From contig WKLE02003102.1 in NCBI GenBank assembly GCA_014885115.2, forward strand, positions 1 through 42,941: a DNA stretch of 42,941 bases, read 5' to 3'. This stretch comes from Asterionellopsis glacialis (lineage: Eukaryota; Bacillariophyta; Plagiogrammaphyceae; Rhaphoneidales; Asterionellopsidaceae). The position numbers and the translations under genes are program-made. Below, in pieces: positions 31,208 through 40,080 of the stretch (positions are counted from its first letter, which is position 1; each line of letters starts with the position of its first letter). Below the pieces are notes generated by a model that ran no database searches, had not been told where the DNA came from, and saw only the letters and a list, made by a program, of their open reading frames with translations.

Positions 31208-33331
31208 ATGTTCGGCTTTACTTCCTTAGTTCCATTTCTTTTGGCGTCCGCTCCCTCACCAACGAGGCAACTTTTAAAGGATGTAAATAACTTGTATGGA
31301 AACTTGAAAGATTCTACTGTCTTTAAACACTATTCACCCACTATCAAATTTTCCTTTGTAAGTCCACCAGATAGTGACACCTCATCATGGGAGAATAGTC
31401 AGAAAGAATCAACTTTTTCGGGAGAAAATTTCACTTTTTCACATTTGTCAAGCGCTCATGGGGATTCCAAGCCAATCGCACTTTACCTTCCTGGCTTGGA
31501 TGGTTTGGGAATTTCGGCGACTAGACAATTTGACGATTTAGCATCCAATTTTGAATTTTGGCGTATGAGCGTTCTAGAATCAGATAGGTCAAGCTTTGCC
31601 GAGTTGAAACTTGCCGTTTCTTCATTTATCGAAGAAGTTGCTATAGAACAAAACCGTGATATCATTGTAATCGGAGAAAGTTTTGGAGGACTTCTTGCAC
31701 CAGGGGTTGCACTTCGAGTTAAGAATATGGTAGAACGAAAAGGTGTTGAGAACCCGATTAAAGGTCTTGTGATGGTTAACCCAGCTACATCATTTTACGA
31801 TACCGACTGGTCGACTCTTGGGCCCTTCCTTGCTAGTTTACGTCATTTGGAAGACGAAAATGGGGACGGCAATCTCCCTACTCCATATTCCGTCGTAGGA
31901 GGGCTTTCACTTGCCCAGCGAATCCCAGACAATAAACAATTTAATCAAATATTATCTATGCTAACGAGCACAGAAATCAGAAATGCAGATGACATTAATG
32001 ATTTGATGGGCTCCATGGTTGATGGCTTTGGTGTTCTTGCAACAGAGCTTCCAGCAGCAACTATCGAACACCGTGTTTCACAGTGGCTCCCTGTAGGAAG
32101 CACTGTAGTGAATCCTCGATTGCCATCCTTGGATGTCCCCACGCTTATAGTTGCTGGACGGGAGGACAATATGCTACCAAGTAGACAGGAAGCTGAACGA
32201 CTTGTATCTATCATGCCAAACGCGAAAAAGTTAGATGTGAGAGGTTCAGGTCATTTTGTATTGGACGACCGAGTTAATCTCACAGAAGCAATCATTTATT
32301 CAGATATCGATCCTTTTGATAAAATGAAGGCGAAACCCAAGGACCCCATTCTGGATTGGGCTTTGCCTCCACCAGAAGAAATTAAGGAAATCGTGGAAAG
32401 CAGAGTGAAACCACTTCGAAGACTTACAAGTCCTATCTTTTTTAGTACCAGCAAACAAGGATCTAGGCGTAGGGGTTTGTCACATTTGCCGAAGCCATCT
32501 GATGGGCCTCTTTTGTTTGTTGCAAATCATCAGTTCGGGGGCCTTGACCTGGGAATGATATTGGCACAACTCATTGAAGATCGTGGAATCGCTGCTAGAG
32601 GTTTGGCCCATCCTGTGGTGATGCAAGGGCAATCTGGAGCCAATGCCCCACCAATGGGACAACCAAGCCAACCTGGAATCAGGGAAACGAACGATAACAA
32701 TTTCTTCAGCACGGATTTGTTTAACAAATTTGGTGCAGTCATGGTGACACCACGAAATTATTACCGCTTGATGCAAACAGGGCAAACAGCCCTTTTGTTC
32801 CCGGGTGGAGTCCGTGAAGTGTTCCATGGACGAGATGAAGCTTACAAGCTATTTTGGCCCGAAAACGACTTTGTTAGAACTGCTGCTAGGTTTAATGCCA
32901 CCATTGTTCCACTTAGTGCTGTCGGCGCTGCTGATAGTGTCAACATTTTGTTAAGTCCCCAAGAAATGGCTAAATTACCTTTTGGAATCGGAGACAATAT
33001 TCTGGCATCCTCAGCAAATATTACTTCTGCACGATTTGATTCCGACGACACCGATGAGCTCTTTGCAACTCCATTTGCTCTTCCAAAAGGTCTACCTGAA
33101 AGGCATTATTTCATGTTTGGCAAACCATTTAGTACCAAAGACGTGGACTATCGCGACCCTGAAGCGTGTGCTGAGCTTTTTCAAAACGTAAAAAAAGAGA
33201 CAGAACGGGGATTCGATGATATTTTACGTGCCCGGAAGAAAGATCCCTTTGCAAATTCTGTACAGCGTCTTGCATACGAGCAACTTTGGGGAAAGCAAGC
33301 TCCAACTTTTTCAATTGATGAACTTTCCTAG
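31208..33331 (+). CDS. Phytyl ester synthase/diacylglycerol acyltransferase-like protein
   Basis: The protein is 707 residues from the ATG at 31208. A hydrophobic start (FTSLVPFLLASAP) may be a signal peptide, but a clear diatom ASAF plastid motif is not present. Residues about 85-360 are an alpha/beta hydrolase: oxyanion-region LPGLDGLG, nucleophile S158 in GESFGG, likely Asp in AGREDNM (about 319) and His in GSGHFVLDD (about 348). Residues about 430-690 form a lysophospholipid-acyltransferase-like domain with VANHQFGGLD and the diagnostic LFPGGVREVFHGRDEAYKLF block. This two-domain order defines the esterase/lipase/acyltransferase family that includes plant PES1/PES2, which esterify phytol and diacylglycerol in plastids. 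Probable role: storage or detoxification of phytol and fatty acids. The stop is 62 bp from the convergent rhomboid stop. Confidence 0.88.
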   Translation: MFGFTSLVPFLLASAPSPTRQLLKDVNNLYGNLKDSTVFKHYSPTIKFSFVSPPDSDTSSWENSQKESTFSGENFTFSHLSSAHGDSKPIALYLPGLDGLGISATRQFDDLASNFEFWRMSVLESDRSSFAELKLAVSSFIEEVAIEQNRDIIVIGESFGGLLAPGVALRVKNMVERKGVENPIKGLVMVNPATSFYDTDWSTLGPFLASLRHLEDENGDGNLPTPYSVVGGLSLAQRIPDNKQFNQILSMLTSTEIRNADDINDLMGSMVDGFGVLATELPAATIEHRVSQWLPVGSTVVNPRLPSLDVPTLIVAGREDNMLPSRQEAERLVSIMPNAKKLDVRGSGHFVLDDRVNLTEAIIYSDIDPFDKMKAKPKDPILDWALPPPEEIKEIVESRVKPLRRLTSPIFFSTSKQGSRRRGLSHLPKPSDGPLLFVANHQFGGLDLGMILAQLIEDRGIAARGLAHPVVMQGQSGANAPPMGQPSQPGIRETNDNNFFSTDLFNKFGAVMVTPRNYYRLMQTGQTALLFPGGVREVFHGRDEAYKLFWPENDFVRTAARFNATIVPLSAVGAADSVNILLSPQEMAKLPFGIGDNILASSANITSARFDSDDTDELFATPFALPKGLPERHYFMFGKPFSTKDVDYRDPEACAELFQNVKKETERGFDDILRARKKDPFANSVQRLAYEQLWGKQAPTFSIDELS

Positions 33332-33393
33332 ATATTCGTAACTCATCATAAATTTTAAAAGATAGATAGATTTATTTACTATAGATATCAAAA

Positions 33394-34716
33394 CTAGTGC
33401 AAAGTCTTCTTTTTCGCAGGTTTAATGGACCGGTTTGGTACCGGAATCACCCGACGACCACCTCGTTTTGGCCTCCAAGGCTTGACTGGCAAATCAGACA
33501 TGTATCGGTCTACCTGCATCCTTCTTTTCAGCTTCCGGAACGATTCTGAAAATTGATCTGGGATGGATTCAATAGTTCGTGGAAGACGTAAAATAGGTTT
33601 ATCAACGATCATTCTACCACCATTTGGAAGACCTGCCATGTATAATCTCGGTCCAAAATAGTAAGCCATACCTGCTCCTCCAAGAGCACCACCAATATGA
33701 CCCCAATTGTCAACCATGGGATTCATAGCACCTAAGAAAAGGTTCACTGCAATAGTTCTAGTAATACCCTGTTGCATAGAAGCCCCTCGACTTCCGAAGA
33801 GACGTCGATTCCTATTCAAGAAAACATAGTAGGCACCAACAATTCCGAAAACAGCCCCCGATGCACCAAGCGCTGGGTTTGGACTGTTCACTGCACTCAT
33901 CAAATTCCCTGCTACTCCAGCCATAAAATATGTTGCTAGGAAACGCCCAGGTCCAAAAAATCCTTCCACGTCTGGTCCAACTGCTTGAAGAGAGTATGTG
34001 TTCATCATTAGATGAGCGATTCCACCATGCAAGAACATCTATTTAAAAAGTGCAGCATTAAGGGATAAAAATTAAAGTTAGAAAATCATAAAATGCGAGC
34101 AAGTGAGATGAGAACGCATCTACAGCATCCTGTGTTCTGAAGGACGCACCGGTGTGACAAGTCTATAAAGTTCCTGACCCCTCAGAATACGATCAGATAA
34201 TTTGATACCCCATTGCGTGAATGATGGATTAATGACTTGTAACCCATAGGCTAGACAATTGAACAATGTAAGCTTAGCCGTCAAAGAATATTGATTAGGC
34301 TTTCGAATCAAATTGGCAGTCCATGGGCGGTAGCCAGATTTAGTCATTGACTTCGGTTCTTCTGCTTCATCACCCATCCTATGCGTTGAATAGGAAGAAA
34401 CTGGTTGAACTACACGTCCAAAACTGACTGTTCCTGATCTTGGGATCTTTTGGGGACGGCCGTTCTCTATACTTTCTCCTATTCTACTACCCGCATGTCC
34501 ATCACTCCAACGATCTAAATTTTCTGCTAGACTGTTGTCGTTTTGTCTTGATGTTGAAGAAATACGTCGTCTTCGGAAAGAAATTTGTTCGTTACTGACA
34601 CCTCTCGCTGTAGCATCTATTTTTTCACATCCTAAAAGAATCAAGAGAAGGATAGTTGTAATCCATCTCATCCGACGCAACTTATTGCATCTTGGTGGGA
34701 ACATGCTGAAATACAT
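33394..34716 (-). CDS. Rhomboid-family intramembrane serine protease, two exons
   Basis: Exons are 34716-34150 and 34038-33394 (complement), giving 403 residues. Splicing joins ..ELYRLVTP to MFLHGGIAHLMMN, the conserved first-loop region of rhomboids, in phase 0. The N-terminus has a hydrophobic segment after basic residues (RRMRWITTILLLILLGCEKIDA), a possible signal peptide; ATGs at codons 1, 5 and 16 could each be the start. An Arg/Ser-rich region follows. The catalytic serine is S249 in GASGAVFG and the histidine H303 in NWGHIGG, so the enzyme looks active. Several hydrophobic helices flank them, and the C-terminus is a basic tail of about 75 residues. The family cleaves membrane proteins. 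A plastid, secretory or mitochondrial location cannot be settled from the sequence. Confidence 0.9.
34039..34149 (-). other. Intron of the rhomboid gene
   Basis: A 111-nt intron, GTGCGT to AAATAG on the minus strand. Unspliced reading gives a stop soon after the donor. The second exon starts with an ATG codon by chance, so it could be mistaken for a separate short gene. Confidence 0.85.
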
Positions 34717-35341
34717 TATTTTTCACAAAGTTCTCATAGATGTGACAAGCGTCGGAGATGGTAGAAATAATGACAACACAACCAACCTGGAGGAAAGAGG
34801 GATTGGAATCTCACTCAGGTCCTGCCCTTGTTGGTCTAGTCCTACTTCACTCACATTCATTGGATGGAAAGTACGTGTTGTTTATTGCTTTTTTTAGAAA
34901 CGTACAAATATCATTTTGAAAGGAGACACATATGTCTGTCCCAATATCATAGTGTACGTTGACGTACACAAATATAAATTGCGTAGGATATGATCGTTGA
35001 TGTGATAATCATGAATTGCCACGTGGAATGTTTACTGAGGTCTACATGATGTTTTCGAAATTGTTCAGCGGTAGTCCACGAGTCCTATCTTCCTCGCACA
35101 ACCAACAAACATATGTACGATCAGGAGTGGATTTTGGATTTTGTTGATTTGAGATTCCCCATGATTTGAGATTCACTGTCTCCTTGGGCACTTTTTTGTG
35201 TCCTTGTCATCGGCACCAGAGACGCCTCTGTAGATAGACAGCAAACATTGATCTTTCTTGTAGGAAGTTGCAAAACTAGGGGGAGAAAGTGTAGGTCACT
35301 TTCCAATTTATACTCTTCAAAGCAAATCACGTTTAAAAGAA
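34717..35341. other. Divergent promoter region between rhomboid and UAP1
   Basis: No gene seen. It contains the two promoters; two similar words, GATTTGAGATTC, repeat at about 35145 and 35163. Confidence 0.45.
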
Positions 35342-36835
35342 ATGGACGAAAAGGACCTAACTGAACTCAAATCTGCGTTTGAAGCTGCAGGACAAGGCCA
35401 TGTTTTCGAATACTTACCAAGTTTATCCGAAGCTGAGCAGTCTTCTTTGCTAGAACAACTAAAGGGAATAGAGGTTGATAAGCTATCTAAACTCTTAGAG
35501 TCAGCTTTGAGTGAACAGAAGAGTGATGGTAGTGACATCACCTCGTTTTCAAAAAATGTCGCTCAAGTGAATGACAATGCTGATGGACAAATAACCAAAT
35601 CTCGTCAAATTGGATTAGATGCTATCAAGAGTGGGGAGGTTGCAGCTCTTGTTCTCGCTGGTGGTCAAGGCACACGCCTTGGCTTTAATGGTCCCAAGGG
35701 AATGTATGATATTGGGATGCCAAGTAAACGCAGTTTATTTCAAATGATTTCAGAAAGACTTACCAAACTTTCTCAATTAGCATCATCGACGTCGGCATCC
35801 GAAGAGGTGGACGAAGGAAGTGAACCTGATGCAAAGAAACAGAAAACAGATGCTGGTGCTACTCATGCAACTGCAAAAACTATTCCATTGTATATTATGA
35901 CATCTCCTATCAATCACACTGAAACTGAAGAATACTTTAAATCCAACTCGTACTTTGGATTGCCTTCTGATTCGGTTTACTTTTTCCAACAGGGCATGCT
36001 CCCATGTCTTACAAATGATGGCAAAATAATCATGGAAACAAAATCCAAAGTATCAATGGCTCCAGATGGGAATGGTGGAATTTATCCTTCCATGGTAAAA
36101 GCGGGTGCACTTGAGGATATGAAAAAGAAGGGCATCAAATACCTTCATGTGTTTAGTATTGACAATGCACTTGTCAAGCCAGCTGATCCTGTATTTATGG
36201 GGTACTGCATTAAGGAAGGAGCTGATTGTGGTAACAAGGTATTGTGGAAATCGCACGCGCATGAAAAAGTTGGTGTCATCGCCGAAAAAGGTGGTAAACC
36301 CTGCATTGTAGAATATTCCGATATTACAACTGAAATGGCAGAAAAGACAGACGATAACGGTCGTCTTGTATTTGGTGCTGGTAACATTTGCAACCACTTT
36401 TATACTTTGGATTTCATTGATAAAGTTGTCCTACCCAATATGGGTGATATGTACCATGTAGCAAGAAAAAAAATCCCGTTTTATGACCAAGAAAAGAAGG
36501 TAACTATCAAACCAACATCCAACAATGGGATCAAGTTAGAAACATTCATTTTTGATGTTTTCCCTCTATCAGAATCTATGGCAGTTCTAGATGTAAATCG
36601 TGAAGAGGAATTTGCCCCCGTAAAAAATGCTCCCGGTTCGGCCTCTGATAGTCCTGACACAGCTAGAGTTTTATTGTCTTCCCTGTCAAAAAAATGGGTA
36701 AGCGACGCTGGAGGTAACCTGGTTGGTGAGAAGGACAGTAATAGTTGTGAAGTGTCACCCCTCACCAGCTATGCTGGGGAGGGATTAGAAAAGGTTGTGG
36801 CAGGAAAAGATATTGAATGCCCATTCTCTCTTTAA
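35342..36835 (+). CDS. UAP1: UDP-N-acetylglucosamine pyrophosphorylase
   Basis: The protein is 497 residues in one exon, close to the usual eukaryotic length. It carries the nucleotidyltransferase signature LAGGQGTRLGFNGPKGMYDIG (residues about 104 onward, split here as LAGGQGTRLG and GPKGMYDIG). It also has the UAP blocks MTSPINHTET, FFQQGMLPC, MAPDGNGGIY, HVFSIDNALV and FGAGNICNHF, and ends with the SYAGEGLE block. It makes UDP-GlcNAc from GlcNAc-1-phosphate and UTP, the donor for N-glycans, GPI anchors and chitin. A Glu/Lys-rich insert (about residues 155-180) interrupts the fold after the first signature. No targeting peptide is visible, so it is probably cytosolic. Confidence 0.95.
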   Translation: MDEKDLTELKSAFEAAGQGHVFEYLPSLSEAEQSSLLEQLKGIEVDKLSKLLESALSEQKSDGSDITSFSKNVAQVNDNADGQITKSRQIGLDAIKSGEVAALVLAGGQGTRLGFNGPKGMYDIGMPSKRSLFQMISERLTKLSQLASSTSASEEVDEGSEPDAKKQKTDAGATHATAKTIPLYIMTSPINHTETEEYFKSNSYFGLPSDSVYFFQQGMLPCLTNDGKIIMETKSKVSMAPDGNGGIYPSMVKAGALEDMKKKGIKYLHVFSIDNALVKPADPVFMGYCIKEGADCGNKVLWKSHAHEKVGVIAEKGGKPCIVEYSDITTEMAEKTDDNGRLVFGAGNICNHFYTLDFIDKVVLPNMGDMYHVARKKIPFYDQEKKVTIKPTSNNGIKLETFIFDVFPLSESMAVLDVNREEEFAPVKNAPGSASDSPDTARVLLSSLSKKWVSDAGGNLVGEKDSNSCEVSPLTSYAGEGLEKVVAGKDIECPFSL

Positions 36836-37046
36836 ATAAATGCCCAAAACAGCTTGATAATAATATCCTGACTGGAGTATCCTTACTTTATTTGTATTGC
36901 CAAAGCAACTTTGCTTTGGTGCAGTACATTGGAAATAAAAAGCCTAGTTTGAACACTGTACGTCGAACATTATAGGACTATATATATATTATTTTAGATC
37001 AAACAATGCTACTGTGGGGAATAGTGAAATTAATTGGATCTGCTAT
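36836..37046. other. UAP1 3' region
   Basis: No gene. It includes the UAP1 3' untranslated side, with an imperfect inverted repeat around CAAAGCAACTTTGCTTTG at 36900-36917 that could form a hairpin. Confidence 0.4.
36900..36917. repeat. Short inverted repeat (hairpin) downstream of UAP1
   Basis: CAAAGCAA and TTGCTTTG-like arms are separated by about two bases, just after the UAP1 stop. It could be an RNA hairpin in the 3' untranslated region or chance. Confidence 0.45.
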
Positions 37047-37960
37047 ACCTGGTAGCATTCATTTTATTAGTATGGTGAAATAGTTTCGTTTTATTAAAAT
37101 TTTACACTCGTTTGGAATGATACTACGATGATAAAGATAATTTGGTTTTCTTTTTTTAGCAAGTATCACTCCTGTACAACACAGACATATACGATCCTTT
37201 TAAAGGTACCTGGTAGCATTCATTTTATTAGTATGGTGAAATAGTTTTATTTTATTTAAAATTTTACAGTTGTTAGGAATGACACGATGGTAGAGATAAT
37301 CTGGTTTACTTTTTTTAGCAAGTATTCCTCCTGTATAACACAGATATTAACATTTCCTTACAAATACAACTGGTAGCATTCCTTTTATTAGTATGGTGAA
37401 ATAGTTTCATTTTATTTAAATTTTAATACTCGTTAGGAATGATACGATTGTAGAGATAATCTGCTTTACCTGGTACTTGTTTAGCAAGTACCACTCCTGT
37501 ATCACACAGACAAATACGCTTCCTTTTCAACATGTGCTCCTGTGACTTGCTGGGTTTATACATCTACATTAGACGTAGAAATCTGCGTACCAGGTACTTT
37601 TCGTTCTACCTGCAGTTGATGGATGCATACCGTACAGGTAGTTTTGAACAATGTATTCCTACAAACATAATTAATAAGAAAAAGAGCAAAACATGCTACC
37701 GGTGCTCTGGGGACCTGAAAGCATTCTTCATTTCATTAATATTTTTACAGAACGTATAGCGAAATAACTTCAGTTTAGTAAAACATTAGACTTTTTTAGC
37801 AATGACACGATGATAGAGATAATCTGGTTCAGTGTCACTCCTGTATCACACAGACATACTTTTCCGTTCAAACAACCTCATTTCTGATGCGTCTTTCAGG
37901 GTTTATGCATAATATTTATTATACATGAGTATATTTAACGTAGAAATCTGCGTACCCAGT
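37047..37960 (+). repeat. 161-bp tandem repeat array with a longer higher-order unit
   Basis: Three adjacent copies start at 37047, 37208 and about 37368 (period 160-161). Each contains TGGTAGCATTC, TTTTATTAGTATGGTGAAAT, a GGAATGAtac/ACGATGGTAGAGATAATCTG segment, TTTTTTAGCAAGTA and CTCCTGTAtcACACAGA. A fourth, more diverged copy starts near 37716. Copies three and four are each followed by an extra segment ending in ACGTAGAAATCTGCGTACC (37568-37590 and about 37940-37958), so the larger unit of about 345 bp is also duplicated. No coding content. Confidence 0.9.
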
Positions 37961-38236
37961 AGGTGGTTCTCGTTCTAACAGTACAGGTACCAGGTAGGAG
38001 GTACTCCGTACCAGGTGCTGGTACAACATGCGAACTTGTTATTATAGGTCCTCTCTACTAACTCTCTAGAGTTCCATGTACCAGGATTCGGCGATTATAG
38101 GTATCTTCCAGAGTAGAGGTGTTTTTGGTCGTCAACATTCAACTACCTGGTACGCTCGGAGAATAAAAATCATGATAATATTACTGTAGCTCATGTATTT
38201 TTCCCAGCGGTCGCGACTCTCGAGCAGTATGTCTGA

Positions 38237-38244
38237 TGACGTCA
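38237..38244. promoter_or_regulatory. Perfect CRE palindrome TGACGTCA
   Basis: A consensus 8-bp bZIP/CREB-type site stands alone, 1.8 kb upstream of the nearest start. Chance occurrence is possible. Confidence 0.25.
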
Positions 38245-38344
38245 TTTTTTCCGATATCGATCTGGTGCCTTAGAATTCCTCTGCTTCAATACCTGAAAGC
38301 AGGCGGAGTACCAGCCAGGTAGAACCGTCTTCCGATTTAGAGTC

Positions 38345-38362
38345 TTACCTGGTACCAGGTAA
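38345..38362. repeat. Perfect 18-bp palindrome of the TACCTGGTA family
   Basis: TTACCTGGTACCAGGTAA equals its own reverse complement. It is the cleanest copy of the motif dispersed through this window's intergenic DNA. Confidence 0.95.
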
Positions 38363-40080
38363 AGCAGTAATAAAAGTAGGACTCTAGTAAGCATTGCGCA
38401 CTAATCTAATTCCCCGCCATGCATCCATTATTTATTTACCAGTATAATATATTTGTCCTAGTTACTACGGTTTCAGGATCATGCATCCGACTTGAAATGC
38501 GACTCAAATCTCTATGGATAAATCAGTAGGACCTAGGCGGTGGTCTCTGAGCATCGACGGGGTAGGGAGCGGTACACCAGTCAGTCCTACTATTAATTCA
38601 AACAGGTACTCCGAAAATGTACTTGTCCTACCGTTGCAGGAGCTTCGCGATTTTACACTCAACAGTACACTTGGTATCTGGTACTCCTAGTTAATCAATT
38701 AACATACATCATAATGTATGTTGGACATTGGATTACCTGTAGGGTTGGTCAACTTCAACGCCGGTACTAGCTACACAGGCAGAAACGGGAAGCAAGTACC
38801 TGGTAATGGTTGTACAGGTAGAAAGAAAACAGTCAAAAGGAGACTTTTTACTTGCTTTTGGTAGTGTACTTATCGTTCAATAAAAAGCCTATTTTCATTT
38901 AATTGACCGGAACAATTGTCGAAGAATTCAAGAAATTACCTTTCGTTTGTATTAAATTTTTATTAGAATGCATGAACTCTTGCAGAGATACTAACTTGTT
39001 GATTTACATGATCCTTGATGTATTTTTGGAAAACGAACTCCAAAAGATGTAAATGTGTGAAAGCATTCGTTTATTAATTATTTTTTATTTCTTGCTCTGT
39101 ATCATAATATAATATAAAATTCATATTTCTCCATTTCTTGTTCGTTCAACAGCAAATTCAAGATGGGTCTATTTATGTCAAATCGGTCATATTTCCCCGA
39201 GAAAATCGAGCGTCGTCAAGGAATCCACTAGTACTATAGAATGTTTCTTAATTATAGGACATGCACCGTCTTGAATTTAGTATAATCGGTAGTGTACACG
39301 TCGACCATTATCAAGAGAAAGATTTTTTGTACTGAAGATTTACCATTTCTATGAGACATTTGAATACCAGATGATAAATTGCTGTTTCAAGGAGTACTTA
39401 CTCATTGCCTTGAAAAAAACTGGTTACCTGCTGGTACCTGTACCAGTTGTAGGACCTAGGACCTACCTTGTACTGTATGACCCCGTCCAACCAACCAACC
39501 AACCAGAACGCCACTCAAAACGGAAAGCACGGTAGCGCATCACTGCAACGAGCTGCGACGCCCTGCAACGCCAGCTCAATATTCAACACCACATTGCAAT
39601 CGTTTGCCTAGAGTCTTCCAGGTAGTCCTCTCTAGAACTACGACTACCAGTTGGTACTTTGTTACCACAGTACCAAGTGCTCGTTTACCGGTGCAGAGCC
39701 AACGAAATACGGCCTTTCTCCATCTCTCTGTCTCTTGCGCAGCGCTTCTCGCAAACTTCGCCCTACGAATGATAGCAGCGACTCTAGCGCTTTTGTTGCC
39801 TCCAACTTCGTAAACTTTTCAAGCGACTTTGTAAGCAAGGAATCCGATTATAAGTGAACGAGAAAACGCATTCAATCGAACATTGCGATAAATATCAAAT
39901 CAAAGTGAGAACATTCCGCATTCATCGTGAACACCGTACACTGATAATCCCTTCAATGTGTTAGAAGAGAAGAATCATTGTAACGGACAGACTTCATTGA
40001 ATATCAGTTTTTCCTCTTGAACAGAAGCAGCTTATCATAAAATATAACAAAACAGAATACTCGATTGACCCCACACTCCC

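Larger units (their letters stand above)
37961..40080. other. Gene-free, motif-rich interval upstream of the LRR gene
   Basis: No supported gene; open frames near 39604-39857 start at TTG or lack domains. TACC-type motifs occur near 37983-38030, 38148, 38345, 38800 and 39425-39470. A CCAA tract lies near 39486-39503. The last few hundred bases are probably promoter and 5' untranslated region of the LRR gene. Confidence 0.5.

Noticed and set aside
33394..34038. Second rhomboid exon as a separate gene starting at its own ATG
   Set aside because: It would lack the first transmembrane segment, and the upstream exon joins it in frame with good splice signals.
39604..39857. Two overlapping frames of about 68 codons upstream of the LRR gene
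   Set aside because: No domains; the first starts at TTG. They probably lie in the LRR promoter or 5' untranslated region.
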